From Prochlorococcus sp. AG-409-J16 (lineage in GTDB: Bacteria; Cyanobacteriota; Cyanobacteriia; PCC-6307; Cyanobiaceae), in assembly GCA_003215655.1 (NCBI GenBank), contig QCKB01000007.1:36862-100861 (forward strand): 64,000 nucleotides of DNA. Direction: 5' to 3'. Of this stretch, positions 36,763 to 46,569 are shown in pieces (position 1 is the first letter of the stretch; each line of letters opens with the position of its first letter). The translations under genes and the position numbers were made by a program. The notes beneath the pieces are model-generated. The model saw only the letters and a program-made list of their open reading frames with translations, made no database searches and had not been told where the DNA came from.

Positions 36763-39285
36763 ATGAGCAGCTCCCAGCCATTAGACCTCCGTCTCCCAAC
36801 ACCAGGCTGCTATGCAGATCCCGAGCGAATCGGAATAAATGCTGATGCTGTATTTGATGGGATGACAGAACACCTATTTTTTACGCTTGGGAAACTTGCT
36901 CCAACAGCCAGTCTTCACGATCTCTACATGGCACTTAGCTATGCAGTAAGAGATAGGCTGATGACCCGTTATCTCGCAAGCCTTGAAGCTATTAGAGCTA
37001 GGCCTCAAAAAACAGTTGCTTATCTTTCAGCAGAATTTCTCATAGGTCCACAACTAAACAATAATCTCCTCAACCTGGGTATTCAAAAAGAAGCAGAAGA
37101 AGCAGTTCGTCGTTTTGGAATTGAATCTCTAGAAGACATTCTCGAAGTAGAAGAAGAGCCTGGCCTTGGCAATGGAGGGCTTGGCCGACTTGCTGCCTGT
37201 TATATGGAGTCTTTAGCCACACTGCAAGTTCCTGCAATTGGATATGGGATCCGTTATGAGTTTGGGATTTTCAACCAATTAATTCGTGATGGATGGCAAG
37301 TAGAAGTTACAGATAAATGGCTAAAAGGTGGATGGCCATGGGAACTGCCTCAACCTGATGAAGCATGCTTTGTTGGTTTCGGAGGGCGAACTGAAAGCTA
37401 CATCGACGATAAAGGTAACTATCGATCACGCTGGATCCCATCAGAACATGCAATAGGAGTGCCACATGATGTACCAGTTCTTGGATATCGAGTCAATACC
37501 TGCAACCGTTTAAGACTATGGAGGGCCGATGCGACTGAAAGCTTTGATTTCTACGCTTTCAATATTGGCGATTATTACGGTGCCGTGGAAGAAAAAGTTG
37601 GATCTGAAACTTTATCAAAGGTTCTTTACCCAAATGATGGAACAGATGAAGGGCGACGTCTTCGGTTAAAGCAACAACATTTCTTTGTTAGCTGTTCTCT
37701 CCAAGACATGCTTAGAAGTTTAGAAAAGCGTGGAATTCCATCCAAAGATTTCCACCTACATTGGACAGTACAGCTAAATGACACACATCCTGCTATTGCA
37801 GTGGCTGAGCTAATGCGACTTCTTATTGATGATCGCCATTTGGAATGGGAGTCAGCCTGGGAGATCACTACTCGTTCTGTTGCATATACAAATCACACAT
37901 TATTGCCAGAGGCCTTAGAGAAATGGGATTTATCTCTATTTAAAAGTCTTCTACCTCGTCATCTTGAACTTATATATGAAATCAATAAAAGATTTCTGCA
38001 ACAAGTACGATTGCGGTATCCAGGCAACGATTTAATACTCAGAAAATTATCAATAATCGATGAAGAGGGTGGCAAAGCAATCCGGATGGCACATCTTGCC
38101 ACGATCGGTGCCCATCATGTGAATGGTGTGGCAGCACTCCATTCAGATTTAATTAAAAGGCAACTGCTCCCAGAGTTTGCAAACCTTTTTCCTGAAAAAT
38201 TTACAAACGTCACAAATGGAGTTACTCCACGTAGATGGGTAGCACTTGCAAATCCAGAACTTTCAAACTTATTGGATCAGAAAGTTGGTCCCAATTGGAT
38301 CACAAATATGGAATTACTAACCAATTTGGAAAGCCTAGAAGAAGATACAAGCTTCTTGGAAAGTTTTGCAGCCACAAAATTATCGGGAAAAAGAAAGCTA
38401 GCTGGATTCATTCATAGACAAACAGGAGTCCTAGTAGACCCATCAAGCATGTTTGATGTTCAGGTAAAACGGATACATCAATACAAGCGTCAACACTTAA
38501 ATGCACTCCAAGTTATAACTCAATATCTAAGAATTAAAAATGGCCAAGCACAAGGAATTGCCCCAAGAACAGTAATTTTCGGAGGGAAAGCGGCACCTGG
38601 TTACTTCATGGCAAAGTTAATAATCCGTTTTATTAACGGAATCGCTGAAACTATCAATGCTGATCCAGATATGGATGGTCGTCTAAGAGTCATATTTCTT
38701 CCTGATTACAACGTAAAACTTGGAGAACAAGTTTATCCCGCAACTGATCTTTCTGAACAAATCTCTACTGCAGGGAAAGAAGCTTCAGGAACAGGAAACA
38801 TGAAGTTTGCAATGAATGGGGCCCTCACCATTGGAACTCTTGATGGTGCAAATATAGAAATACGCGATCTGGTTGGATCAGATAACTTTTTCTTATTTGG
38901 CAAAACAGAGTCAGAAATCATGGAATTAAGGAACAATAATTATCAACCTTCTGAGATTATAAATTCCTTACCTGAACTATCTGAGGCACTAAGGCTTATT
39001 GAAGTCGGTCATTTTAGCAATGGTGATAGTGATCTATTCAAGCCACTATTGCATAATCTAACCCGCACAGATCCATTCTTTGTAATGGCTGATTTTGCTG
39101 ATTACCTTAGAGCACAAGACAATGTAAGTCGTGCCTGGAAAGATAATATGGAATGGAACAGAATGGCTTTGTTAAATACAGCAAGATCTGGCTTCTTTTC
39201 ATCAGATAGATCAATTAGAGAATATTGCCAAAGTATCTGGGATACAAAACCATTGCCGGTTGAAATAACCTGCGATGTAAATTAA
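36763..39285 (+). CDS. glgP: glycogen phosphorylase
   Basis: Releases glucose-1-phosphate from glycogen with inorganic phosphate and pyridoxal phosphate. 840 residues, full family length. Marks: YLSAEFLIGPQLNNN near the start, EPGLGNGGLGRLAACYMES, QLNDTHPAIAVAELMR, FTNVTNGVTPRRW, KRIHQYKRQHLN and the PLP site EASGTGNMKF with Lys681. ATG start at 36763. Supplies carbon at night from glycogen stored by day. It stands alone, with an AT-rich 74-base tail before the next convergent gene. Confidence 0.97.
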   Translation: MSSSQPLDLRLPTPGCYADPERIGINADAVFDGMTEHLFFTLGKLAPTASLHDLYMALSYAVRDRLMTRYLASLEAIRARPQKTVAYLSAEFLIGPQLNNNLLNLGIQKEAEEAVRRFGIESLEDILEVEEEPGLGNGGLGRLAACYMESLATLQVPAIGYGIRYEFGIFNQLIRDGWQVEVTDKWLKGGWPWELPQPDEACFVGFGGRTESYIDDKGNYRSRWIPSEHAIGVPHDVPVLGYRVNTCNRLRLWRADATESFDFYAFNIGDYYGAVEEKVGSETLSKVLYPNDGTDEGRRLRLKQQHFFVSCSLQDMLRSLEKRGIPSKDFHLHWTVQLNDTHPAIAVAELMRLLIDDRHLEWESAWEITTRSVAYTNHTLLPEALEKWDLSLFKSLLPRHLELIYEINKRFLQQVRLRYPGNDLILRKLSIIDEEGGKAIRMAHLATIGAHHVNGVAALHSDLIKRQLLPEFANLFPEKFTNVTNGVTPRRWVALANPELSNLLDQKVGPNWITNMELLTNLESLEEDTSFLESFAATKLSGKRKLAGFIHRQTGVLVDPSSMFDVQVKRIHQYKRQHLNALQVITQYLRIKNGQAQGIAPRTVIFGGKAAPGYFMAKLIIRFINGIAETINADPDMDGRLRVIFLPDYNVKLGEQVYPATDLSEQISTAGKEASGTGNMKFAMNGALTIGTLDGANIEIRDLVGSDNFFLFGKTESEIMELRNNNYQPSEIINSLPELSEALRLIEVGHFSNGDSDLFKPLLHNLTRTDPFFVMADFADYLRAQDNVSRAWKDNMEWNRMALLNTARSGFFSSDRSIREYCQSIWDTKPLPVEITCDVN

Positions 39286-39359
39286 GTGCATATTGGATTA
39301 TTAACTTTAAAATCTTGCAAGTGGATTTCTAAACATTATTTATATACTTAAAAAGACTT

Positions 39360-39818
39360 CTAATTGAGATCAGGAACATCTGGAGTTTGATGTAAAAGAC
39401 GGTTAAGGCGTAATCGATCTAAGTTCAAAGGATCTGGAGCAAGTTCACCCGCGTGTTCTTGGAATTTTTTCTCTATTGATTCAGGGACTCTCACATCAAA
39501 AATTTTCTCCATCAATGTTTCAATCGAGAAAAGATATGCATTAATGCTCTCAAGATCTGCGATTACTTGCTGATAAGTGTCGGATGATTTATCTGCTAAA
39601 TCCCCAGATGAAAGGTGGGTATCGATTAAATCATTCTTTGAACTGTTGTTTTGCTTATGAAGATCTTCTAAAACTCTTCCAGAAAGAGTCCTAAACGATT
39701 GCAAGGCCGCCCAATTGAGCTCTTGCTGCTGACGGAGCGTTGGGGACTCCCTAATAAGACGGTCATGTTCCCTATAGAACCTCTGACAGTCAGGGCATTG
39801 ACAAGGCTCTTCGGGCAC
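39360..39818 (-). CDS. conserved protein of unknown function with N-terminal Cys cluster
   Basis: 152 residues. The start MPEEPCQCPDCQRFY has three cysteines (6, 8, 11) that might bind a metal; the rest is polar and helical, with glutamine/leucine-rich stretches suggesting coiled coil, and a hydrophilic Ser-rich linker near 60-80. No signal peptide. It is followed upstream on the same strand by another unknown gene 35 bases away, so the two are probably cotranscribed. No domain recognised. Confidence 0.65.
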   Translation of the reverse strand: MPEEPCQCPDCQRFYREHDRLIRESPTLRQQQELNWAALQSFRTLSGRVLEDLHKQNNSSKNDLIDTHLSSGDLADKSSDTYQQVIADLESINAYLFSIETLMEKIFDVRVPESIEKKFQEHAGELAPDPLNLDRLRLNRLLHQTPDVPDLN

Positions 39819-39853
39819 AACTGTCCTTCAGCTCTTTTCTATCATGACATTTA

Positions 39854-40183
39854 TCAGGCTGCCAAGGGAGGCTCATCGGAACGATTGTCTTGGTCCTCAC
39901 CCCCTTCAGAAGAGTCTGGGAGAGGGATCTCAATGGTCGTAACAACCTGAATCACATCCCGAAGTCGCATCGAATCAGCGAACCATCCCATAGCCTGTTC
40001 AGTATCTCCTCGGCGTTCTGCATCACTAGCTTGATCTTCATGAGCCTCAGCCAAGAGTGCTAACCAACAAAGACACCTTGCCTGGACAACAGAGAGATCT
40101 AGGTCAGTGGGTTGGGAGTTGGCGATATTTTCGCTCTCCTGCTGAACCAAGAGACGAAGCCTTAGATCGTGAAGCTGGGTCAT
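39854..40183 (-). CDS. conserved protein of unknown function
   Basis: 109 residues: a helical N-terminal two-thirds with an aliphatic WLALLAEAHEDQASDAERRGDTEQAMGWFADSMRLRDVI stretch that looks like a single TPR-like helix pair, and an acidic, proline-containing tail (SEGGEDQDNRSDEPP). No cysteine cluster or membrane helix. First gene of the pair with 39360-39818, 97 bases from tRNA-Arg. I recognise no family. Confidence 0.65.
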   Translation of the reverse strand: MTQLHDLRLRLLVQQESENIANSQPTDLDLSVVQARCLCWLALLAEAHEDQASDAERRGDTEQAMGWFADSMRLRDVIQVVTTIEIPLPDSSEGGEDQDNRSDEPPLAA

Positions 40184-40279
40184 AGTGACTGTTTCACTGA
40201 GACAACGCTAGCAACAGTGTGAGATTTGCCTAGTGACTCTATATATAGTACTACTGATCTTCACAAAAATAGTCATTCA

Positions 40280-40353
<74 letters not shown>

Positions 40354-40355
40354 AA

Positions 40356-40385
40356 TTGAACAAACATTATGTTCTGAGTCATTAT
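40356..40385 (+). promoter_or_regulatory. candidate rnpB promoter
   Basis: TTGAAC (40356-40361), an 18-base spacer and CATTAT (40380-40385), six bases before the first base of the RNase P RNA. On the other strand CATAAT (complement of 40366-40371 region) lies 12 bases ahead of tRNA-Arg. The hexamers fit bacterial sigma-70 consensus moderately well. Confidence 0.55.
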
Positions 40386-40391
40386 GGACTT

Positions 40392-40794
40392 TGAAAGCAG
40401 GAGAGGCGATCGCGATCAGGGCATTCCTACTTAATGCAGGAAAAGCTTGATTGAGGAAAGTCCGGGCTCCCCGATAGCCAAGCTTGCTGGGTAACGCCCA
40501 GTGCGGGTGACCGTGAGGAGAGTGCCACAGAAACACACCGCCGATGGAATGATGAAGCATTCGTTTGATCATGCACAGGCAAGGGTGCAAAGGTGCGGTA
40601 AGAGCGCACCAGCAGTATCGAGAGGTGCTGGCTAGGTAAACCCCGGCTGGGAGCAAGGCCAAGGGGGAAGGAATGGCTATCTCCCCTTCCCCTGTTTATA
40701 TGAGCCGCTAGAGGCTGTTGGCAACAACAGTCCCAGATAGATGATTGCCCCACCCCTAGGGTGTTAACAGAACCCGGCTTATGACCTGCTTTCA
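40392..40794 (+). ncRNA. rnpB: RNase P RNA
   Basis: The conserved core is seen directly: GAGGAAAGTCCGGGCTCC near 40454, AGTGCCACAGAAA, GGTGCGGTAAGAGCGCACC, GCTAGGTAAACCCC and AACAGAACCCGGCTTA near 40767. The ends are set by the P1 helix, where GAAAGCAGG (40393-40401) pairs with CCTGCTTTC (40785-40793). It cleaves the 5' leader from precursor tRNA as the catalytic RNA of RNase P. Open frames that cross it on the minus strand are not genes. Confidence 0.95.
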
Positions 40795-40871
40795 CCCTAT
40801 TGAGTAACTAAAGCTTGATCATCAAAACCTTCAATATGAGATTCGATTTCAATCTCATAAAAACTCCTTAG

Positions 40872-41624
40872 ATGTTGATGCCAAAAGAATCAAAAACCTC
40901 CATTTCTAAAGATCGAATTAAAGAACTCATAGAACTTCTCAAACACCTCAAAATTGCAAATGAGCTCCTTCACAGCCCTCAAACTATAAAAACTGAAGAC
41001 TTTTGGACTATCAACGAAGCCCTAACGCACACATCCGCTAAATCGAAAATCAATCACGAACGTCTTGAGTTTCTTGGTGATGCTGTGCTGCGATTAGCTG
41101 CATCAGAGTTCATCGATTGGAAATTTCCCAAGATGGACGTGGGAGAAAGATCAGCATTGCGCGCTCAACTTGTTAGTGATAGATGGCTAAGTCAAGTTGG
41201 AGAAAAAATAGGTATTAAAGACTTCCTTGTAATTGGTCCTCAAGCAGCTGGAGATGCATCTGCACTCTCGACTATTCAAGCTGAGGCAACAGAGGCGCTA
41301 ATTGGAGCAATATATGAATCCAATCTTGGAATGAAATTTATTCATAGTTGGCTAACTCCTTACTGGGAAGAAACAAGCAAGGAAGTTTTAGAAGATCCTC
41401 ATAAATACAACAGCAAGTCTGCCCTTCAAGAGTTAAGTCAAAAACAAGGCCTGCAACTTCCAACATACATAAATCAAGAGTTAACTAAAAAGCATGGAGA
41501 TCCAAAGAGGTTCTTCAGCACAGTCCAACTAGATGGCAAACTTATGGGAGAAGGGTGGGGAAGTTCCAGACGAGAAGCTGAACAAGCTGCTGCTCAACAA
41601 ACACTTCAAAAACTAAATAAATAA
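40872..41624 (+). CDS. rnc: ribonuclease III
   Basis: Cleaves double-stranded RNA in rRNA and mRNA processing. 250 residues: endonuclease domain with the signature HERLEFLGDAVLRLA (about 60-74) holding the catalytic acids, EATEALIGAIYES with a further Glu, and a C-terminal double-stranded RNA-binding domain (about 175-248, NSKSALQELSQKQG ... GWGSSRREAEQAAAQQTL). It lies just downstream of rnpB on the same strand, so two RNA-processing genes sit together. The start could be the first or third codon (MLM). Confidence 0.95.
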   Translation: MLMPKESKTSISKDRIKELIELLKHLKIANELLHSPQTIKTEDFWTINEALTHTSAKSKINHERLEFLGDAVLRLAASEFIDWKFPKMDVGERSALRAQLVSDRWLSQVGEKIGIKDFLVIGPQAAGDASALSTIQAEATEALIGAIYESNLGMKFIHSWLTPYWEETSKEVLEDPHKYNSKSALQELSQKQGLQLPTYINQELTKKHGDPKRFFSTVQLDGKLMGEGWGSSRREAEQAAAQQTLQKLNK

Positions 41625-41658
41625 CAATGGATTTCTCTAAATAAAAGAAGGTAATTTT

Positions 41659-41844
41659 TCATTCAGAAAGAAGATCCTTAACAGGAATAGTTATTAGTTT
41701 GTCCCAATTTCCACCTTCAAAAAGTACTGCTGCTTTATCGCCACAAACCCTCTGAACAAATCCTGTATAACCATGATAAATCGAAGAAAAATCATTTACC
41801 TTGACAGTAGAACCAGGCAAAATTGGAGGAATTTCAGAAACCAT
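41659..41844 (-). CDS. ndhS: NDH-1 subunit NdhS-like SH3-fold protein
   Basis: 61 residues: PGSTVKVNDFSSIYHGYTGFVQRV, then CGDKAAVLFEGGNWDKLITIPVKDL. The GF/LVQRV and AVLFEGGNWDKL blocks are those of the small DUF3252/NdhS family, whose member binds ferredoxin at the photosynthetic NDH-1 complex. Family recognition is from memory of these blocks; the protein is a little short. It lies alone on the minus strand between rnc and rimM. Confidence 0.75.
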   Translation of the reverse strand: MVSEIPPILPGSTVKVNDFSSIYHGYTGFVQRVCGDKAAVLFEGGNWDKLITIPVKDLLSE

Positions 41845-41899
41845 ATGTTCAAAGTGAGCTAATTATGTCTCCAATTATCAACATACTTTTCTCTTAAAA

Positions 41900-42430
41900 A
41901 TGAATGCTGATGATGAATGGCTCATCATAGGTGAGCTAGTCGCTGCACAAGGTCTTCAAGGTGAGCTAAGAGTAAAACCAAGCAGTGAGTTCCCGGAGCG
42001 TTTTACTGAGCCAGGTAAAAGGTGGTTAAAGCAATGCAACAACCAACCAAAACCAGTCAAATTACTTAAAGGTCGAAAGCTTCCAGGTAAATCGATATAT
42101 GTAATTCAATTGGAAGGGGTTCAAAACCGCACTACTGCTGAAACTTTATTAGGTGCAAGTCTATTAGTCCCTTCCAGCAGCCGACCTGCACTCAATGAGG
42201 GTGAATTTCATCTACTAGATCTGATTGGCCTAGAAGCAAGACTGGAGAAGGAGAGTCCTGCAATTGGAGAAGTCAAAGATCTGATTACAGCTGGTAATGA
42301 CTTATTAGAGATTGAATTAAAAGAAGGAAAAAAAACCCTAGTCCCGTTTGTCAAAACAATTGTTCCAGAAGTGCATTTAGACGAAGGATGGTTGTTACTA
42401 ACTCCACCACCTGGTCTCCTAGATCTATAA
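41900..42430 (+). CDS. rimM: 16S rRNA maturation factor RimM
   Basis: Helps the 30S head to mature, binding ribosomal protein S19. 176 residues: N-terminal RimM domain with [19 protein letters not shown] and a C-terminal PRC barrel (about 95-176) with [28 protein letters not shown] and [13 protein letters not shown]. Length is normal. ATG at 41900. The 56 bases to manC contain no recognisable signal. trmD, often its neighbour elsewhere, is absent. Confidence 0.94.
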   Translation: MNADDEWLIIGELVAAQGLQGELRVKPSSEFPERFTEPGKRWLKQCNNQPKPVKLLKGRKLPGKSIYVIQLEGVQNRTTAETLLGASLLVPSSSRPALNEGEFHLLDLIGLEARLEKESPAIGEVKDLITAGNDLLEIELKEGKKTLVPFVKTIVPEVHLDEGWLLLTPPPGLLDL

Positions 42431-42486
42431 AAAATCGACAAAAGGGCTTGATTTAGGCGATTCTTGGAATACTTAAGCGCTGAATT

Positions 42487-43941
42487 TTGACTGCCCCCTC
42501 GCTTATACCTGTAATTCTTTGCGGAGGAACAGGCACTCGCCTGTGGCCTTTATCCCGCGCAAGCTACCCAAAGCAATACCTGGCACTAGCAGGAGACAGT
42601 GAAGACACCTTGATTCAGCAAACACAAAAACGGCTCAGAGGACTATCCGGTCTAAAAAATCCATTATTAATTTGCAACGAAGATCATCGCTTCATAGTGG
42701 CGGAACAAATGCGCCAAATCGATGCTGAGCCAAGCGCGATACTCCTTGAACCTATTGGGAGGAATACCGCTCCCGCAATATCAGTAGCTGCGCTTAAGGC
42801 AATTGAGCATGGTGAAGATCCGCTATTACTTGTTCTTGCTGCTGACCATATGATTCGAGATGAGAAAGAGTTCCTTCGAGTAATAGAAGCAGGACGAAAA
42901 CCTGCCGAAGCTGGGAGATTAGTTACTTTTGGAATTGTTCCTACTTCACCAGCCACCGGTTATGGATATATCGAGGCAGAAAATCATATAGAGAACACAG
43001 CAGACAAAGGATTACCAATTGCTCGATTTATAGAAAAACCTAATCGCGCTACTGCAGAAAGATTCATTGCTGAGGGACGTTTTACTTGGAATAGCGGAAT
43101 TTTCCTCTTTAAAGCAAGTGTGATTCTGAACGAACTAAAAAGACTCGCCCCAGAAATCATTACCTCTTCCAAGGCATCGCTTGAAAAAGATATTCATGAC
43201 CTTGAATTCATAAGACTAGACAAAGACGCCTTTGCAAAATGTCCAAATATTTCCATAGATGTTGCAGTTATGGAAAAAACTCATCTTGGAACTGTTCTTC
43301 CTCTTAAAGCTGGATGGAGTGATGTAGGGAGTTGGGATGCTCTTTGGGAAACATCAGACCAAGACATAGATGGCAACGTGACACGTGGTCGAGTAATTAT
43401 CCAAAAAAGTAAAAATTGTTATCTAAGAAGCGAACATAGGCTTTTAGTCGGTCTAGGAATTGAAGATCTCGTTGTTGTAGAAACTGATGATGCTGTTTTA
43501 ATTTCTAACAGAAATCAAACTGAAAGTGTAAAGAATATTGTTAAGCAACTCGAGACTGATGGCAGCCCTGAAGGGAAAGCACATCGCAAGATTTATAGAC
43601 CATGGGGAAACTACACATCTGTTGTGGAAGGAAGTCGTTGGCAGGTTAAAAGAATTCAAGTAAAGCCAGGTGCAAGCCTTTCACTACAAATGCATCATCA
43701 TCGAGCTGAGCACTGGGTAGTCGTTAAAGGCACAGCCTTAGTTGAAAGGAATGGAGAAAAAAAACTCATTGGAGAGAACGAAAGCACTTACATACCTTTG
43801 GGTTGTAAACACCGCCTTAGCAATCCTGGACGCATGCCTATGGAATTAATTGAAATTCAAAGCGGTGCTTATCTTGGAGAAGATGACATCGTGAGGCTAG
43901 AAGATCAATACGGTCGATTAGATGATCTAGGGACCTCCTAA
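42487..43941 (+). CDS. manC: mannose-1-phosphate guanylyltransferase / mannose-6-phosphate isomerase
   Basis: Makes GDP-mannose from mannose-1-phosphate and GTP; the C-terminal cupin domain isomerises fructose-6-phosphate to mannose-6-phosphate. 484 residues: PVILCGGTGTRLWPLSRASYPKQ at the start, EPIGRNTAPAI, EKPNRATAERF, and in the cupin KPGASLSLQMHHHRAEHWVVV and YIPLGCKHRLSNP. A stop (TGA at 42481) lies two codons upstream in frame, so the TTG at 42487-42489 is the only credible start. Feeds mannose/fucose-type glycans. Its 3' end faces glmS five bases away. Confidence 0.94.
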   Translation: MTAPSLIPVILCGGTGTRLWPLSRASYPKQYLALAGDSEDTLIQQTQKRLRGLSGLKNPLLICNEDHRFIVAEQMRQIDAEPSAILLEPIGRNTAPAISVAALKAIEHGEDPLLLVLAADHMIRDEKEFLRVIEAGRKPAEAGRLVTFGIVPTSPATGYGYIEAENHIENTADKGLPIARFIEKPNRATAERFIAEGRFTWNSGIFLFKASVILNELKRLAPEIITSSKASLEKDIHDLEFIRLDKDAFAKCPNISIDVAVMEKTHLGTVLPLKAGWSDVGSWDALWETSDQDIDGNVTRGRVIIQKSKNCYLRSEHRLLVGLGIEDLVVVETDDAVLISNRNQTESVKNIVKQLETDGSPEGKAHRKIYRPWGNYTSVVEGSRWQVKRIQVKPGASLSLQMHHHRAEHWVVVKGTALVERNGEKKLIGENESTYIPLGCKHRLSNPGRMPMELIEIQSGAYLGEDDIVRLEDQYGRLDDLGTS

Positions 43942-43946
43942 TCCAT

Positions 43947-45851
43947 CTATTCAACAGTCACACTTTTAGCCAAGTTTCGCGGTTGATCTACATCTAGGCC
44001 TCTATGAGCCGCAATGTGATAGCTAAGTAACTGCATCGGAACAACCGACAACAAAGGGCTTACCCACTCACTAACCTCTGGGACTGGCAGAAGAGCATCA
44101 AATAATTTGGTATCTGGTCCTTCAGGCGCTACACCAATCAATTGAGCATCACGAGCTTTAGCCTCTTGAGAGTTACTTAGCACCTTCTCAAATACAACTC
44201 CTGGGACTGCAATAGAAATAACCGGGACCCTTGGATCCAAAAGGGCTATAGGTCCATGCTTCATTTCACCAGCTGGATATCCCTCTGCATGGATATAGCT
44301 AATCTCTTTGAGTTTAAGAGCACCCTCTAAAGCAATCGGATAGTTAATTCCCCTACCTAAAAAAATAACGTCTTGAGTCTCAGCAAAACGATGCGCAAGA
44401 TCCTCAGACATCTGATCATGTAAATACACTAATGATTTCAATTGTGCGGGAATCGCTCTTAATTCCTGAATCAGATTTCTGATCTCATCGGGTGATCGAT
44501 TAGAACTCCGAGCAGCAAAGTTAAGAGCCAAGCCATAGAAAGCAAGCATTTGCCCTATAAAGGTTTTTGTAGCAGCTACTCCTATCTCGATACCAGCACC
44601 AATATCAAGAATATTGGGAACCTGTCTAGCAAGAGAACTTTCAGGCCTATTTGTTATTCCCAATAAGCGTGGAGAGTATGAAGGATCCCCATAAGCATTA
44701 CGTCTATTCACTTCCATCTCTAAAGCAGCCAAAGTATCTGCTGTTTCACCAGACTGTGTAACTCCAATAGTCAAAGTATTTGGGACTAAAGGCGGAGCTG
44801 CATAACGAAATTCACTCGCGTAAAAAACTGTGGAGGGAATTCCAGAGAATTGTTCTAAAAGATATGAACCCACCATTGCTGCATGACGACTTGTTCCACA
44901 AGCCAAAATCTGAATCCTCTCAATACCTGAATAAAAGTCTTGATCAAAAGGTAAAGCAACAGGTGCCTCAAGTGGTAAGCCCTCAGGCAAGTGCCTTGTC
45001 ATCCAGAGTTCAGCTGTCTCCGGCTGCTCATGAATCTCCTTAAGCATGAAATGCTTAAAGTTCCGTTTATCAGCTACATGATCAAATCCACTAAGAAGAG
45101 TCGGACTTCTTTCTTGTCTCTCTCCAGCTGAGTTATAAAGTTCAATACCTAAAGGTGTTAACAAGCCAACCTCACCATCCTCCATTGGCAAAATTGTTCT
45201 AGTAAAACCTGTTAAAGCAGGGGTATCACTAGCACAAAGAAATTCCCCCTCACCAAAGCCAATAAGCAAAGGTGCATGTCTCCTTGCAACAACAAGTGCC
45301 CCTGGAGTATGAGTCCAAACGACAGCAAGAGCATAAGCACCTTTCAGTCTTGGCAAAACCTTCTGAACAGCACTAAGCAGAATCGAGCCAGTAATAATTT
45401 GATTCTCTAATTGAAGTACTTCAAGCTCTCGAGCAATTAAGTGAGGAATCACTTCGGTATCAGTTTCTGAAGCAAATTCGATCCCTTCAGCCTCTAAAGA
45501 GTCCCTTAACTCTCGATAATTCTCAATAATTCCATTCTGAACAACAGCTACACCACCAGTGCTATCACGATGAGGATGCGCATTGTGCTCCTCTGGTTTG
45601 CCATGTGTAGCCCATCGAGTATGACCAATTCCCATGTGTCCTGAAGCCCCTAGCGCTGCGACCTTTGCCGATAGGTTTTTCAACTTTCCCTTGGCTCTCT
45701 GACAAGTCAACTTCCCAGTAATTGCAGTACTAGAAGCCTCTACCGTCGCAAGACCCGCTGAGTCATAACCACGATATTCCAACTGCCTAAGCCCCTCCAG
45801 AAGGAGCGGTGCTGCTTCCCTGGAACCAATAACAGCAACAATTCCACACAT
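43947..45851 (-). CDS. glmS: glutamine-fructose-6-phosphate aminotransferase (isomerising)
   Basis: First step of UDP-GlcNAc synthesis for peptidoglycan: fructose-6-phosphate plus glutamine to glucosamine-6-phosphate. 634 residues: N-terminal glutaminase with Cys2 (MCGIVAVIG) as nucleophile, HTRWATHGKPEEHNAHPH, then two SIS sugar-isomerase domains with GCGTSRHAAMVGSYLLEQ-type ILACGTSRHAA, GVTQSGETADT and LGRGINYPIALEGALKLKE, ending in LAKSVTVE. Start ATG at 45849-45851 lies only two bases after the T-run of a GC-rich hairpin, so it has almost no leader if transcribed from psaC-side DNA. Confidence 0.97.
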   Translation of the reverse strand: MCGIVAVIGSREAAPLLLEGLRQLEYRGYDSAGLATVEASSTAITGKLTCQRAKGKLKNLSAKVAALGASGHMGIGHTRWATHGKPEEHNAHPHRDSTGGVAVVQNGIIENYRELRDSLEAEGIEFASETDTEVIPHLIARELEVLQLENQIITGSILLSAVQKVLPRLKGAYALAVVWTHTPGALVVARRHAPLLIGFGEGEFLCASDTPALTGFTRTILPMEDGEVGLLTPLGIELYNSAGERQERSPTLLSGFDHVADKRNFKHFMLKEIHEQPETAELWMTRHLPEGLPLEAPVALPFDQDFYSGIERIQILACGTSRHAAMVGSYLLEQFSGIPSTVFYASEFRYAAPPLVPNTLTIGVTQSGETADTLAALEMEVNRRNAYGDPSYSPRLLGITNRPESSLARQVPNILDIGAGIEIGVAATKTFIGQMLAFYGLALNFAARSSNRSPDEIRNLIQELRAIPAQLKSLVYLHDQMSEDLAHRFAETQDVIFLGRGINYPIALEGALKLKEISYIHAEGYPAGEMKHGPIALLDPRVPVISIAVPGVVFEKVLSNSQEAKARDAQLIGVAPEGPDTKLFDALLPVPEVSEWVSPLLSVVPMQLLSYHIAAHRGLDVDQPRNLAKSVTVE

Positions 45852-45853
45852 AG

Positions 45854-45877
45854 AAAAAGCCCGACACCCGCCGGGCT
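45854..45877 (-). terminator. GC-rich hairpin with T-run abutting the glmS start
   Basis: On the minus strand AGCCCG / CGGGCT (6 bp, 8-base loop) is followed by TTTTT and then, two bases on, the glmS ATG. It looks like an intrinsic terminator, the second after psaC, or a 5' hairpin/attenuator in the glmS leader. Confidence 0.6.
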
Positions 45878-45896
45878 GAGCTTATGGCTTTATATG

Positions 45897-45929
45897 AAAA
45901 AAAACTTTCTGAAACGTTTAGTTTCTGAA
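45897..45929 (-). terminator. intrinsic terminator of psaC
   Basis: On the minus strand, eight bases after the psaC stop, TTCAGAAAC-TAAAC-GTTTCAGAA forms a 9-bp stem with one mismatch, then AG and eight T. A normal Rho-independent terminator for psaC; a candidate TATAAA for glmS follows it. Confidence 0.75.
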
Positions 45930-45936
45930 CAATTTT

Positions 45937-46260
<324 letters not shown>

Positions 46261-46319
46261 TCACTGTTGTTAACTCCTAGCGCTAGCCCGTAGGATGCAT
46301 AGTCCCGTCATTACGGAAT

Positions 46320-46562
46320 ATGTCTCAGGAAGCGATCCTCGAAAAAGTACGTTCGATAGTTGCCGAGCAACTCAGCGTTGACGCCGGAGAAGTCAAGCCG
46401 GAGTCGAATTTCCAAAACGATCTTGGTGCAGACTCTCTCGACACAGTCGAACTAGTCATGGCCCTCGAAGAAGCCTTCGACATCGAAATACCTGACGAAG
46501 CTGCCGAAGGAATTACAACCGTCGGCGAAGCAGTCAAGTTCATAGAAGACAAACAAGCCTGA
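46320..46562 (+). CDS. acpP: acyl carrier protein
   Basis: 80 residues, acidic, with the 4'-phosphopantetheine attachment site [10 protein letters not shown] at Ser39. Carries growing acyl chains in type II fatty-acid synthesis. ATG at 46320 directly after the psaC-acpP divergent region; fabF starts seven bases after its stop, forming the acpP-fabF-tkt unit common in picocyanobacteria. Length and composition are normal. Confidence 0.98.
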   Translation: MSQEAILEKVRSIVAEQLSVDAGEVKPESNFQNDLGADSLDTVELVMALEEAFDIEIPDEAAEGITTVGEAVKFIEDKQA

Positions 46563-46569
46563 TAAACAA

